A stretch of DNA of 64,000 nt from Streptomyces griseoviridis (GTDB taxonomy: Bacteria > Actinomycetota > Actinomycetes > Streptomycetales > Streptomycetaceae), in NCBI RefSeq assembly GCF_005222485.1, contig NZ_CP029078.1, positions 8,185,501 to 8,249,500 on the forward strand, given 5' to 3'. Position 1 is the first letter of the stretch, and the number at the start of each line of letters is the position of its first letter. A model generated the notes under the pieces. The model saw only the letters and a list, made by a program, of their open reading frames with translations. It ran no database searches and was not told where the DNA came from. Shown here in pieces: positions 43,498 through 52,212 of this stretch. The position numbers were made by a program, and so were the translations under genes.

Positions 43498-44463
43498 TCA
43501 GTCCGTGGCGAAGGCGTTCACGCCCGTCCGTCGTGCCGACAGCTCCCACAGGCGGGCCGCCTGGTCGGGGTCGACCGCCCACGCCTTCACGCCGAAGCCC
43601 GCGCCGTCCTCGGGGGCGGGTTCGGCGACGTCGCAGTCCTCCAGGTAGAGCCCGCCGAGGCCGTCAAGCGCGGGTGAGGTCGCCGCCCACACCTGGGTGG
43701 CCGCGCCCTGCGGCGGGGTCTTGAAGCCCTGCGGGTCGAGCGGTTCGCCGTTCTCGTCGATCCAGCCGCGCTCCACCATCTCCCGCTTGGGCAGGTGCCG
43801 TTGGAGCGGGGTGAGGATGCCGCCTGGGTGCAGCGCGAAGGCGCGGACACCGGAGTCGCGGCCCAACCGGTCGAGGTGGACGGCGAACAGCACGTTCGCG
43901 GTCTTGGCCTGCCCGTAGGCCTGCCACTTGTCGTAGCCGTCCTGCCAGTCGATGTCGTTCCAGCGGATGCCGGAGTTGTGGTGGCCGCGCGAGGAGACCG
44001 AGACGATCCGGGCGCCGCCGGGCGCGATGGCCGGCCAGAGCCGGTTGACGAGGGCGAAGTGGCCGAGGTGGTTGGTGGCGAACTGCGCCTCCCAGCCGGG
44101 CCCGACCCGGGTCTCGGGGCACGCCATGATCCCGGCGCTGTCGATGACGATGTCGATGGTGCGTCCGGAGGCGAGGAACCGCTCCGCGAAGGCGCGCACG
44201 CTCTCCAGGTCGCCGAGGTCCATCTCGTCCACCTCGACGCCGTCGAGTCCGGCGAGCGCCTCCTCGGCGGTGGCCCGGCGGCGGGCCGGGACGACGACGT
44301 GGGCGCCCGCCCTGACCAGCGCGCGGGTGGTCTCCAGGCCGATGCCGGAGTAGCCGCCGGTGACGATCGCGAGCTTGCCGGTGAGGTCGATGCCTTCCAG
44401 GACGTCGTCGGCCGTGCTGGTCGCGCCGAATCCCGAACCGATCTTGTGCTGTGCAGTGCTCAT
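43498..44463 (-). CDS. Short-chain dehydrogenase behind a MerR-type promoter
   Basis: 321 residues if the ATG at 44461-44463 is used (MSTAQHKIGSGFGATSTADD); an ATG two codons earlier is as likely. SDR of the retinol/WW-oxidoreductase-like type: VTGGYSGIGLETTRAL, SAGIMACPETR, SVSSRGHHNSG and the catalytic YGQAKTANVLF. Substrate unknown. The upstream DNA has a -35/-10 pair 19 bases apart with a palindrome in the spacer, the mark of MerR-family activation. No MerR gene is adjacent in this window. No ribosome-binding site, so the message may be leaderless. Confidence 0.85.
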   Translation of the reverse strand: MSTAQHKIGSGFGATSTADDVLEGIDLTGKLAIVTGGYSGIGLETTRALVRAGAHVVVPARRRATAEEALAGLDGVEVDEMDLGDLESVRAFAERFLASGRTIDIVIDSAGIMACPETRVGPGWEAQFATNHLGHFALVNRLWPAIAPGGARIVSVSSRGHHNSGIRWNDIDWQDGYDKWQAYGQAKTANVLFAVHLDRLGRDSGVRAFALHPGGILTPLQRHLPKREMVERGWIDENGEPLDPQGFKTPPQGAATQVWAATSPALDGLGGLYLEDCDVAEPAPEDGAGFGVKAWAVDPDQAARLWELSARRTGVNAFATD

Positions 44464-44471
44464 GCCCATGA

Positions 44472-44503
44472 CGCTACGGATTGGAGTGCTCTCCAAGTCA
44501 AGC
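44472..44503 (-). promoter_or_regulatory. MerR-type promoter of the SDR gene
   Basis: On the minus strand: TTGACT, 19 bases, TAGCGT. The spacer holds TTGGAG-AGCA-CTCCAA (44481-44496), a perfect 6+4+6 palindrome. Over-long spacers with such palindromes are bound by MerR-family activators such as AdhR or HmrR types. The predicted start of transcription is at or next to the ATG. Confidence 0.65.
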
Positions 44504-44530
44504 GGAGAGCGCCGGAGCGGACAGAGGAGA

Positions 44531-44563
44531 GCCCCGGCCGGACGGGGGAATCGCGGCCGGGGC
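44531..44563. terminator. GC-rich hairpin upstream of the SDR gene
   Basis: GCCCCGGCCG, 13-base loop, CGGCCGGGGC. Perfect 10-bp stem in the 287-base gap between the PHP gene stop and the SDR start on the minus strand; placed to end the SDR-side or antisense transcript. Apart from it, 44570-44750 holds nothing I can support. Confidence 0.45.
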
Positions 44564-44750
44564 GGTCACAGGGTGGGGGCGGACGGCGGTCGCCTCTCGG
44601 CGAAAGGCTCCACAGGGCTTCAGCCGAACGATCGTCCCTGTGGGCGGAGGGTGAGGCCCGGGGACACTGTTCCGTCCGCTCCCACGACTGGTTCAACGGA
44701 GGACCGCCCCTGGTTGTTCCTGACCCTCCCGCCGACCGCCGTGACCTGAG

Positions 44751-45767
44751 TCACCCCCTGTTGCTCCAGGTCAGCAGCCGGTCGACGGGCCAGGTCGTCA
44801 CCACTCGTTCGGCGGGCACCCCGCACTCCTCGGCGCGGGCGCAGCCGTACCCCTGCCAGTCCAGCTGTCCCGGCGCGTGCGCGTCCGTGTCGATCGAGAA
44901 GAGGACCCCGGCGTCCACGGCCCGGCGCAGCAGCCTGCGGGGCGGGTCGAGCCGCTCGGGCCTGCTGTTGATCTCCACCGCCGTGCCGGTCTCCGCGCAG
45001 GCCGCGAAGACCTCGTCGGCGTCGAACTCCGACTCCGGCCGCCCGCGCCCGCCGATCAGCCGTCCGGTGCAGTGGCCGAGGATGTCGGAGCGCGGATCGC
45101 GGACGGCGGCCACCATCCGGCGGGTCATGGCGCGGGCGTCCATGCGCAGCTTGGAGTGGACGGAGACGACGACCACGTCGAGCTGGTCGAGCAGCTCGGG
45201 CTCCTGGTCGAGGCCGCCGTCGTCGAGGATGTCGCACTCGATGCCGGTGAGCAGCCTGAACGGTGCCCAGGAGGCGTTCAGGGCGGCCACCTCGGCGAGC
45301 TGCTCGCGGAGCCGTTCGGGTGACAGGCCGCGGGCCACGGTCAGCCGGGGGGAGTGGTCGGTGAGCACCGCCCACTCGTGCCCGAGGCGGGCCGCGGCCC
45401 GGCCCATCTCCTCGATCGGGCTGCCGCCGTCCGACCAGTCGGAGTGCAGATGGCAGTCGCCGCGCAGCAGCGCCCGCAGCCGCTCGCCGCCCTCGACGGG
45501 CGGTCCGGCCCGCGCGTCCTCGCGCTCCGCCGTGGTCAGATAGCCGGGTACCTGCCCCGCGAGGGCCTCCCGCACCACCTGCGCGGTCTTCGGGCCGACG
45601 CCCTTGAGGGACTCCAGGGAGCCGTCACCGGCCCGCTCGCGGACCTCTTCCGCCGACAGCGCCGACAGGACCCGGGCGGCGGTCCGGAAGGCGCGGACGC
45701 GGTAGGGCGGCGCCAGGGACCGTTCGAGCAGGAAGGCGATGCGCTCCAGCGCCTCGACGGGGTCCAT
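44751..45767 (-). CDS. PHP-domain protein with helix-hairpin-helix N-terminus (PolX-like without polymerase)
   Basis: 338 residues from ATG 45765-45767 after GGAGG. N-terminal helix-hairpin-helix (SLKGVGPKTAQVVREALAGQ) and a C-terminal PHP metallo-phosphoesterase domain with DCHLHSDWSDGG, LTDHS, GIECDIL, VVVSVHSKLR and IDTDAHA. The same two parts are found in PolX polymerases, but the nucleotidyltransferase core is absent. Likely a phosphatase/nuclease in DNA repair or nucleotide metabolism; many Streptomyces have this gene. Cytoplasmic. Confidence 0.85.
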   Translation of the reverse strand: MDPVEALERIAFLLERSLAPPYRVRAFRTAARVLSALSAEEVRERAGDGSLESLKGVGPKTAQVVREALAGQVPGYLTTAEREDARAGPPVEGGERLRALLRGDCHLHSDWSDGGSPIEEMGRAAARLGHEWAVLTDHSPRLTVARGLSPERLREQLAEVAALNASWAPFRLLTGIECDILDDGGLDQEPELLDQLDVVVVSVHSKLRMDARAMTRRMVAAVRDPRSDILGHCTGRLIGGRGRPESEFDADEVFAACAETGTAVEINSRPERLDPPRRLLRRAVDAGVLFSIDTDAHAPGQLDWQGYGCARAEECGVPAERVVTTWPVDRLLTWSNRG

Positions 45768-45887
45768 GGCCGCCTCCTCCGGTCGGTCCCGGCGGGCGGG
45801 GACGGCATGCCGCCCCTGCCCGGATCGGTTAAAAACCGAACGAACCCGACCATTCGTGACGTCGCGATGCGTTCTAGGCTCTATTGC

Positions 45888-46124
45888 ATGACCGAATTCG
45901 CGAGCCCGCACCTCTCCCGTCCGCGGATCATGGTGCTCGGGGTGCAGCCGGGCAGGCCGCCGTTCCGGATCGTCGAGATCGACGGCGAGGTGGTGGGCGA
46001 GGCGACGGCCCTCATCGACGTCCTCAGGGTCGCCGCCGTGCGCGGCATCGTCATCCACGACCTGGACGACCCCGACGTGGTGCGCTGGGTGGGCGGCGAC
46101 AAGTTCACCTGGCAGCCGCGGTAG
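45888..46124 (+). CDS. Small conserved Streptomyces protein, leaderless start
   Basis: 78 residues from ATG 45888 (MTEFASPHLSRPRIM). The middle part RIVEIDGEVVGEATALIDVLRVAA and the end GGDKFTWQPR are typical of a highly conserved small actinobacterial protein without known function. TAGGCT lies about seven bases upstream of the ATG, which suggests a leaderless message. The longer frame in the same phase upstream is artefactual. Divergent from the PHP gene. Confidence 0.75.
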   Translation: MTEFASPHLSRPRIMVLGVQPGRPPFRIVEIDGEVVGEATALIDVLRVAAVRGIVIHDLDDPDVVRWVGGDKFTWQPR

Positions 46125-46169
46125 AGCCTGCCAGGAGCCGGTCGCCGCCCGAGGGCGCGGCCGTCGGCC

Positions 46170-47420
46170 TCAGCCGACCGTCCACTTCTGGTTGGCGGCG
46201 CCTGTGCAGGTCCAGATCTGCAACCGGGTGGAGTTGGCCGAGTTGTTGCCGGTCACGTCCAGGCACTTGTTCGCCTGCGGGTTGACGATGTCGTGCGCCC
46301 CGGTGACCGTCCACTTCTGGTTGGGGCTGCCCGCGCAGTCCCACAGCTGGACGGTCGAGCCGTCCGCGGTCCCGTTGCCCGTGACGTCCAGGCACTTGCC
46401 CAGCGCGCGGATCGTGCCGTCCGCGCCCACCGTCCACTGCTGGGCGCTGCTGCCGTTGCAGTCGTAGAGCTGGACGGGGGTGCCGTTGGCGGGGTTCGCG
46501 GCGGCCACGTCGACGCACTTGCCCGCGAGGCCGCGGATCGCGGCGGCGCCGGGCGCCGAGTCGCCGGTCGTCACCGACACCGAGTCCACCACCAGCTGCT
46601 GTGGGAAGGACGTCGATCCGTCCGGGTCGCCGGGCCAGTAGCCGCCGACCGCGAGGTTCAGGATCAGGAAGAACGGCTTGTTGAAGACCCAGCTGCGGCC
46701 GCCCAGGTCGGCGGGGGTGCGGCGCTGGTAGACGGTGCCGTCCACGGTCCAGGTGATCGAGTCGGGCGCCCAGTCCACCGCGAAGGTGTGGAAGGCGTCG
46801 GCGAAGGCCTGCCCGTTCGGCAGCGAGTAGCCGGCGCCGATGCCGCCCGAGCCGGAGTAGCCGGGCCCGTGGATGGTGCCGTGCACGGTCGACGGTTCGA
46901 AGCCGACGTTCTCCATGACGTCGATCTCGCCCGAGTCCGGCCAGTTGACCGGTGTGCCCAGCATCCAGAACGCCGGCCACATGCCCTGCCCGCGCGGGAT
47001 CTTCATCCGCGCCTCGACGTGGCCGTACTGGGCGTTGAACTTGCCCGACGTGTTCAGCCGCGCCGAGGTGTACTGACACGTCCCGTACCAGCACTGGTAG
47101 TTGGACGGGTTCTCCCGGCGGGCCGTGATCACCAGATGGCCCTGGCCGTCGAGCGCCGCGTTCTTGTTGCCCGAGGTGTAGTACTGCCGTTCATGGTTGT
47201 TGACGTTGTCGCCGGTCTCGATCTGCCACTTCGACCCGTCGACGGCGGCACCCGCGGGCCCGTCGAAGGAGTCGGAGAAGGCCACCGCGGCGGCGGCCGA
47301 GGTGGTCGCGGTGGCCGCTGACGGGCGGGCCTCGGCGGCGGGTCCGGTCGCGACGGACGCGACGAGGACGGCGGGCAGGGCGGCGAACAGGCATCTGCGC
47401 AGCAGGCGTGGGGAAGCCAC
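46170..47420 (-). CDS. Secreted GH16 endo-glucanase with ricin-type lectin
   Basis: 416 residues. Signal peptide (MASPRLLRRCLFAALPAVLV, cleavage near residue 30-32). GH16 catalytic domain about 45-275 with the catalytic ExDxxE as GEIDVMEN (E165, D167, E170) and MWPAFWMLG. C-terminal CBM13/ricin-B domain with repeated QxW blocks (AQQWTVGADGTIR, NQKWTV). Likely cleaves beta-1,3 or mixed-linkage glucan or a related polymer outside the cell. Upstream is a perfect hairpin that ends the VanZ transcript. Confidence 0.93.
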   Translation of the reverse strand: MASPRLLRRCLFAALPAVLVASVATGPAAEARPSAATATTSAAAAVAFSDSFDGPAGAAVDGSKWQIETGDNVNNHERQYYTSGNKNAALDGQGHLVITARRENPSNYQCWYGTCQYTSARLNTSGKFNAQYGHVEARMKIPRGQGMWPAFWMLGTPVNWPDSGEIDVMENVGFEPSTVHGTIHGPGYSGSGGIGAGYSLPNGQAFADAFHTFAVDWAPDSITWTVDGTVYQRRTPADLGGRSWVFNKPFFLILNLAVGGYWPGDPDGSTSFPQQLVVDSVSVTTGDSAPGAAAIRGLAGKCVDVAAANPANGTPVQLYDCNGSSAQQWTVGADGTIRALGKCLDVTGNGTADGSTVQLWDCAGSPNQKWTVTGAHDIVNPQANKCLDVTGNNSANSTRLQIWTCTGAANQKWTVG

Positions 47421-47487
47421 GGATGTTCCTTCCGGCGGGGTGGGGGGTGAAGGACGTCGCCTCTTGATTTAAGGAGTGAGATAAGGA

Positions 47488-47527
47488 ACGCGTCAAGTCC
47501 CTGGTCCATACCAGGGACTTGACGCGT
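47488..47527. terminator. Perfect 18-bp hairpin between VanZ and GH16 genes
   Basis: ACGCGTCAAGTCCCTGGT, loop CCAT, ACCAGGGACTTGACGCGT. It begins 16 bases after the VanZ stop on the minus strand and is followed there by TTCCTTATCTC. A terminator is the simplest reading; a carbohydrate-responsive operator for the GH16 gene is possible too. Confidence 0.75.
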
Positions 47528-47542
47528 CCGGTTCCGCCGCGG

Positions 47543-48340
47543 TCAGGCGCTCTTGGTCCGCTTCAGGGACTTGGGGAGTTTCGAGCCCTTCGACGCCTGC
47601 GCTGTCTTCGACATCTTCGCCGTTTTCGACGTTCCCGCTGTCTTCGACGTCTTCGAGGCACCCGCGGCCTTCGCGTCCCGCGACGCCCACGCGGGCCGCG
47701 AGAACCTGCCGGACCTGGCCGCCTTGGCCGCCCCGCCCGACTTCGCGGGCCTCCTGGACGCCGTCGAGGCTTCGGCGGGTGCCGGACGCGGACGGCGCCT
47801 GCGCGCGTGCACCGCCCGCCCCATCCGCCGCCCCAGCAGCAGGTAACCGATCAGCGCGCCTGAGGTGTTGAGGATGACGTCGTCGATGTCGAAGGAGCGC
47901 CCGGTGATCAGCGCGCCCTGCGCGAACTCCACCGTCAGCATCACGATCGCGGTCAGCAGCAGCACCCGCAGCAGACCCCGGGCGCGCGGCGCGAGCACCG
48001 GCACCAGGATGCCGAACGGCACCCCCAGCACGACGTTGCCGCCGATCTGCTTCACCGCGTCCCGCATCTCCGGCTGGTCCAGATAGGCGCGCAGCGAACT
48101 GCCCGGGTGGAGGTTGGTGTGGATCAACGACACGGAGGCCGGCGACGGTTCCAGGGTCAGCTTGGCCAGCACCACCGCGAACGCCACCATGAACCCGAAG
48201 GCGATCAGCATCGCCAGGAGCCGGACCGGCAGGGGCAGCACGTGCCGCTCCCGCTCCACGGCCGACGGCTCCGGGCCGCCGTCCGGTCCCGAAGCGCGCC
48301 GGCGCCATCCGCCACGCGTCCTTGTCTCTGCCCGGGTCAT
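47543..48340 (-). CDS. VanZ-like membrane protein with long basic SK-rich tail
   Basis: 265 residues. Four to five hydrophobic segments between about 37 and 170 (LLAMLIAFGFMVAFAVVLAK; GGNVVLGVPFGILVPVLA; VLLLTAIVMLTVEFAQG; DIDDVILNTSGALIGYLLLG) match the VanZ family, including EFAQ and FDIDDVILNTSGA. After residue 175 the protein is a cationic tail with SKTSKTAGTSKTAK-like repeats, about 90 residues long. VanZ proteins affect glycopeptide tolerance in enterococci; here the role is unknown. A hairpin terminator follows. Confidence 0.85.
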   Translation of the reverse strand: MTRAETRTRGGWRRRASGPDGGPEPSAVERERHVLPLPVRLLAMLIAFGFMVAFAVVLAKLTLEPSPASVSLIHTNLHPGSSLRAYLDQPEMRDAVKQIGGNVVLGVPFGILVPVLAPRARGLLRVLLLTAIVMLTVEFAQGALITGRSFDIDDVILNTSGALIGYLLLGRRMGRAVHARRRRPRPAPAEASTASRRPAKSGGAAKAARSGRFSRPAWASRDAKAAGASKTSKTAGTSKTAKMSKTAQASKGSKLPKSLKRTKSA

Positions 48341-48441
48341 GTCCGTCCTCCGGTGGTGGTGTCCTCAACGTCCCCGTGTCGCAAGGCGGTTACCCGCGAA
48401 CCCGCCGAGGATGCGGCGCCCGCGACACGAGCCGCGCCCGG

Positions 48442-49104
48442 TCATGATCCGTAGCTGACGTGCACCTCCTTGAAGCCCAGCGAACGCAGCAGACCCTGGA
48501 GCATGTCGGTGGTGTTGGTCTCGGCGCGGGTCGTCAGACCGCTCTCCTTCGCCGCGTCCCCGATGTGCTTGACCGCGAGTTTCTGCACGGCCTGCTCGCT
48601 GTTCGGGTTGTCCGAGAAGAAGTCGCCGAGCCGGTCGAGCAGTCCGCGCTGCTTGGAGACCGCGTAGGAGCGGTCCGGGTTCAGGGCGGGCTTGCCGAGG
48701 GCCGCGTGCGGCAGCCGCAGGGTGGCCGAGGTGCGGTCGTCGTTGACCCGCACGTCGTCCTTGCCCAGCTTGCCGAGGTCGACATAGGCGTCCACGGTGC
48801 CCGCGCCCACGTACAGGACGCGTGAGCCGCGGATCGCGTCGGGCAGGTACTTGCTGTCCTTCTCCAGGTCGACGACGACCTGGAAGTTGCCGGACGCCGC
48901 GTCGTAGCGGCTCATGTCCTGGATGGACTGGAGCAGCGCGGGTCCCGTGCGGTCGTGCGTCTCGGTGCCGAAGAGGTTGTTGAGCCCTGGCAGCACGCTC
49001 AGCACTATTCCCGCGAACAGCAGCACGAGCACCAGCACGACGGCGCACACCGCCTTCGCCCAGCCGGGCATGCGCCCGGAAGCGCGCTTGATGGGAGTCG
49101 TCAT
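48442..49104 (-). CDS. DUF4230 membrane-anchored protein
   Basis: 220 residues from ATG 49102-49104 after AAGGAGG. One N-terminal transmembrane helix (VCAVVLVLVLLFAGIVLSVL), then an extracytoplasmic DUF4230 domain (NFQVVVDLEKDSKYLPDAI, RVLYVGAGTVDAYVDLG). DUF4230 proteins are common envelope proteins of unknown role. Divergent from the PRPP synthetase gene with 207 bases between. Together with VanZ it may form a minor envelope group. Confidence 0.85.
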   Translation of the reverse strand: MTTPIKRASGRMPGWAKAVCAVVLVLVLLFAGIVLSVLPGLNNLFGTETHDRTGPALLQSIQDMSRYDAASGNFQVVVDLEKDSKYLPDAIRGSRVLYVGAGTVDAYVDLGKLGKDDVRVNDDRTSATLRLPHAALGKPALNPDRSYAVSKQRGLLDRLGDFFSDNPNSEQAVQKLAVKHIGDAAKESGLTTRAETNTTDMLQGLLRSLGFKEVHVSYGS

Positions 49105-49311
49105 GGTGACGGCCCTCCTTCCTACCGACCGGATGCCCCTCAAGCCCCTTGTCAGACCGCCCTGTTGCCGGATCGGAACACAGGCCGCCGGACTGTGACC
49201 GTGCCCGTCGCGACGCTCCTGGCCACTCCCGCCGGCCGGCGCCACCGCACGGTGTTCCGGGTGATCAGTAGCATGAGGGCGACCCGTTCATGATCACGCG
49301 AGGAGCAGATC

Positions 49312-50265
49312 GTGCGAGACATCTCCGTGTTCAGCGGCAGTGCCCACCCCGAACTGGCCGCCGAGGTCTGCGCGCACCTGGGGGTGCCGCTCAGCCCGAC
49401 CCGGGTGAGCCGGTTCGCCAACGACTGTCTGGAGGTGCAGCTCCAGGCCAACTGCCGGGAACGGGACGTCTTCCTGATCCAGCCGCTGGTCAAGCCCGTC
49501 CAGGAACACCTGGTCGAGCTGCTGCTGATGTGCGACGCGGCCCGCGGGGCGTCGGCGGGGCGGATCACCGTCGTCATGCCGCACTACTCCTACGCGCGCT
49601 CCGACAAGAAGGACGCGCCCCGCATCTCGCTCGGCGGCCGGCTGGTCGCCGACCTGCTGGTGGCGGCGGGCGCGAGCCGGGTCCTCGCCATGACCCTGCA
49701 CGCGCCGCAGGTGCACGGGTTCTTCTCGGTGCCGGTCGACCACCTGCACGCGCTGCGGGAGTTGGCGGCCCACTTCCGGCGCTACGACCTGAGCCGCACC
49801 ACCGTCGTCTCGCCCGATCTCGGCAACGCCAAGGAGGCCGCCGCGTTCGCCCGGCTGATCGGCGCCCAGGTGGCGGCGGGCGCCAAACAGCGGTTCGCGG
49901 ACGACCGGGTGTCCATCAGCTCGGTGATCGGCGAGGTCACCGACCGGGACGTCATCGTGCTGGACGACGAGATCGCCAAGGGCAGCACCGTCATCGAACT
50001 CCTGAAGCGGCTGCGGGAGTTGGGGCCGCGCTCGATCCGGATCGCCTGCACCCACGGGCTGTTCGCGGCCGGGGCGCTCAAGCGGCTCAGCGAGCAGGAC
50101 GACGTGCTGGAGATCGTCTGCACCAACACCGTGCCGGTGCCCGCGGCGGAGCACACCGACAAGCTGCGCGTCCTGTCCATCGCGCCGGCCCTCGCCGAGG
50201 CGGTGCGGCGCATCCACAACGGGGAGTCGGTCAGCGCGCTGTTCGACGCGCCGAGGGACGCGTAG
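49312..50265 (+). CDS. prs: Ribose-phosphate diphosphokinase
   Basis: 317 residues from a GTG preceded by GAGGAG. PRPP synthetase: VFSGSAHPELA, HYSYARSDKKDAPRIS with the ATP/Mg loop, and the PRPP-binding motif VIVLDDEIAKGSTVIE. It makes phosphoribosyl diphosphate from ribose 5-phosphate and ATP for nucleotide, His and Trp synthesis. Close to full length. Streptomyces usually has another housekeeping copy; this one may be an isozyme, which cannot be judged from the window. Confidence 0.93.
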   Translation: MRDISVFSGSAHPELAAEVCAHLGVPLSPTRVSRFANDCLEVQLQANCRERDVFLIQPLVKPVQEHLVELLLMCDAARGASAGRITVVMPHYSYARSDKKDAPRISLGGRLVADLLVAAGASRVLAMTLHAPQVHGFFSVPVDHLHALRELAAHFRRYDLSRTTVVSPDLGNAKEAAAFARLIGAQVAAGAKQRFADDRVSISSVIGEVTDRDVIVLDDEIAKGSTVIELLKRLRELGPRSIRIACTHGLFAAGALKRLSEQDDVLEIVCTNTVPVPAAEHTDKLRVLSIAPALAEAVRRIHNGESVSALFDAPRDA

Positions 50266-50350
50266 GGAGGCCGGTTGACGGCGCCCGCCGCCGTCACGCG
50301 GGTGCGCGTGACCACGGGCCACCGGGCCACGGGGTCACGAGGCCGCGGGG

Positions 50351-50731
50351 TCACAGCGTGCCCGAGGTGGCCCCGGGGCGCTCCAGGGCCGCGTCCAGCG
50401 TCGGGTAGGGCGGCAGCAGCCGGGCGAGGCCGGTGATGCGCAGGACCCGCAGGGTGAGCGGGTGGGCGCAGACGAGCCGGAGTTCGCCGTCCTGGTCGAG
50501 CACCCGGCTGCGGGCCCGGTACAGCAGCCGCAGCCCCGAGCAGTCGAAGAAGTCGACCCCGCCGAGGTCGATCACCAGCCGGACGTCGGGGCGGGCCGTG
50601 ACCCGGTCCAGGTACGGGGATATCTCCGCCGCCGCGGCTATGTCGATGTCACCGCGCAACTCCAGCACCGTATGTCCCCTGTCCTGGTGGACGCGGACAT
50701 GACGGGCCGGGCGCGCAGGGTCCTGCCGCAC
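50351..50731 (-). CDS. STAS-domain anti-sigma factor antagonist
   Basis: 126 residues from a GTG at 50729-50731. STAS fold: VLELRGDIDIAAAAEISPYL, LVIDLGGVDFFDCSGLRLLY with the phosphorylatable Ser in DCSG. SpoIIAA-type proteins bind anti-sigma kinases when unphosphorylated. No kinase gene is adjacent. The stretch 50732-51109 upstream is non-coding. Confidence 0.88.
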   Translation of the reverse strand: MRQDPARPARHVRVHQDRGHTVLELRGDIDIAAAAEISPYLDRVTARPDVRLVIDLGGVDFFDCSGLRLLYRARSRVLDQDGELRLVCAHPLTLRVLRITGLARLLPPYPTLDAALERPGATSGTL

Positions 50732-51109
50732 GACGACATCGCCTCCATCCAGCTCCGCGCGAGGCGGCCGCTCAGGTCACCGGGGTCCGGGGTGACGTCC
50801 TGTGCGGAGCCTACGAGCGGGGTCCTGTGCCCGGGGCGGGGCAAGCGCAGATCGGTTCCCCGCCCAGCAAGTTACCCCCGATGGAATGAATTTGAGCATG
50901 TTCGATTGACATATGTCGGTGAACTGGATCCGGCGATTCGTCAAAAGATCGTACAGACGCCTCGGGGACGGCCGCGGAACCCTGCCCCGGCCGCCCCACG
51001 CCGGCCCCCGGCAGTCCCGCGCCCGCCCCGGCCGCCCCACGCCGGTCCCCGGTCACCCCATGCCGGCCCCCAGCGGCCCGCGCCCGCCCCCAGCCGTCCC
51101 GCTCCCGGG
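50732..51109. other. Non-coding region upstream of the STAS gene
   Basis: 378 bases. The right half repeats CCGCCCCACGCCGG-type blocks (50985-51075), probably slippage-grown. The centre (50880-50960) is unusually AT-rich with TTGACATATGTCGG and likely holds the STAS promoter. No gene supported. Confidence 0.6.
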
Positions 51110-52117
51110 TCAGTCCGCGGTCCGCGCGTACAGATCGCAGACCCGGTCCAGGAACGTGTCGGCCGACAGATGCGCCTCGGCCAGCGCCCGCACGCTCCTG
51201 CGGTCGCTCTGCAGGGCGTCGCGGACGTCCGCCATGACCAGCCCGGGGTCCCGGTCGCTGTACGCGCCGGTGAGGTTGTAGCGCATCAGCGGACCGATCG
51301 TCTCCTCGGTGATCGGTCCCGCGTAGCCGTACCCCGCGCAGAGCGTGGGCACCCCGGTGGCCATCGCCTCCATCGCCCCGCGCCCGAGCGAGACGGCGGC
51401 GTCCATCTCGCCCAGTAGATTCGGGATCGAGTGGCACGGCACATGGTTGATGAGGATGATCTCGCTGCCGAACCGGTCGCTGACGTCCCAGAACCCCGGT
51501 CCGTCGCCCGCCGCGTAGACCAGCAGCTCCCGGCGGTCGAGGTTCTCCAGGACCCGCGTCAGCAGCGCCTCGCGGCCCGAGTCCATCCGGCAGTACACCA
51601 GCACCTTCGGCCGCTCGCCCCGGCTCTTGAAGGGGATCGCGGGGAACCGCTCCAGGTCCACGCCCTGGTGGACGAGGACCGCGCGGCCGGCCGGCAGGTA
51701 CTTCCGCTGAAGCTCCAGCGCGTTGCGCGTCATGCAGAGGAAGCGCGCGCAGCGCTCGACCAGGTACGCCGAGGAGCGGCGGCCCGCGTGATGGACGATC
51801 CGGAACGCGGGCACGTCCTCGGGGAAGACCTGGAGCATGGCGTCCGACGCCTCGTCGACCAGCAGGAGGTCCGTCTTCTCCGCCGGATCGGCCTCGTCCG
51901 TGACCCGGACGGCGGGCAGTTCCCTGAACGTCGAGGTGAACGCGAACCTCTGGAGGTCGTCGACGACGAGACGCACCTCGTGTCCCGCCTTGCTCATGAC
52001 TCTGATCAGATCCAGCACGAAACTGTGCTGGCCGTAGGTGTGGTAACGGCCGCCCTGGCCGTGCTTTCCGTCGTAGATCGCGTTGCCGCCGGTGGCGAGC
52101 AGATAGGTGATGCGCAC
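51110..52117 (-). CDS. GT-B-like glycosyltransferase
   Basis: 335 residues from a GTG at 52115-52117 (VRITYLLATGGNAIYDG), behind TTGAGGG. N-terminal Rossmann stretch with GGRYHTYGQHSFVLDLI, then VLVHQGVDLERFP before the second domain, and SLGRGAMEAMATGVPTLC with the conserved GAMEA(M)A acceptor/donor loop at about residue 255. This is the form of GT4-type enzymes. The sugar and acceptor are unknown. It ends a two-gene minus-strand unit with the acetyltransferase, 95 bases apart. Confidence 0.82.
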   Translation of the reverse strand: MRITYLLATGGNAIYDGKHGQGGRYHTYGQHSFVLDLIRVMSKAGHEVRLVVDDLQRFAFTSTFRELPAVRVTDEADPAEKTDLLLVDEASDAMLQVFPEDVPAFRIVHHAGRRSSAYLVERCARFLCMTRNALELQRKYLPAGRAVLVHQGVDLERFPAIPFKSRGERPKVLVYCRMDSGREALLTRVLENLDRRELLVYAAGDGPGFWDVSDRFGSEIILINHVPCHSIPNLLGEMDAAVSLGRGAMEAMATGVPTLCAGYGYAGPITEETIGPLMRYNLTGAYSDRDPGLVMADVRDALQSDRRSVRALAEAHLSADTFLDRVCDLYARTAD

Positions 52118-52212
52118 GCTGCCCTCAAGGGTCCCGGTCAAGGACCCGTCGATATCGGATGACGATGACTGCACCGCCCGGAGAACGTGACGCGTCGCCG
52201 CGCCCCTTTCTC

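Noticed and set aside
50913..51281. A small basic protein on the plus strand upstream of STAS
   Set aside because: It begins in an AT-rich promoter patch and then turns into Pro/Arg low complexity; no conserved motif.
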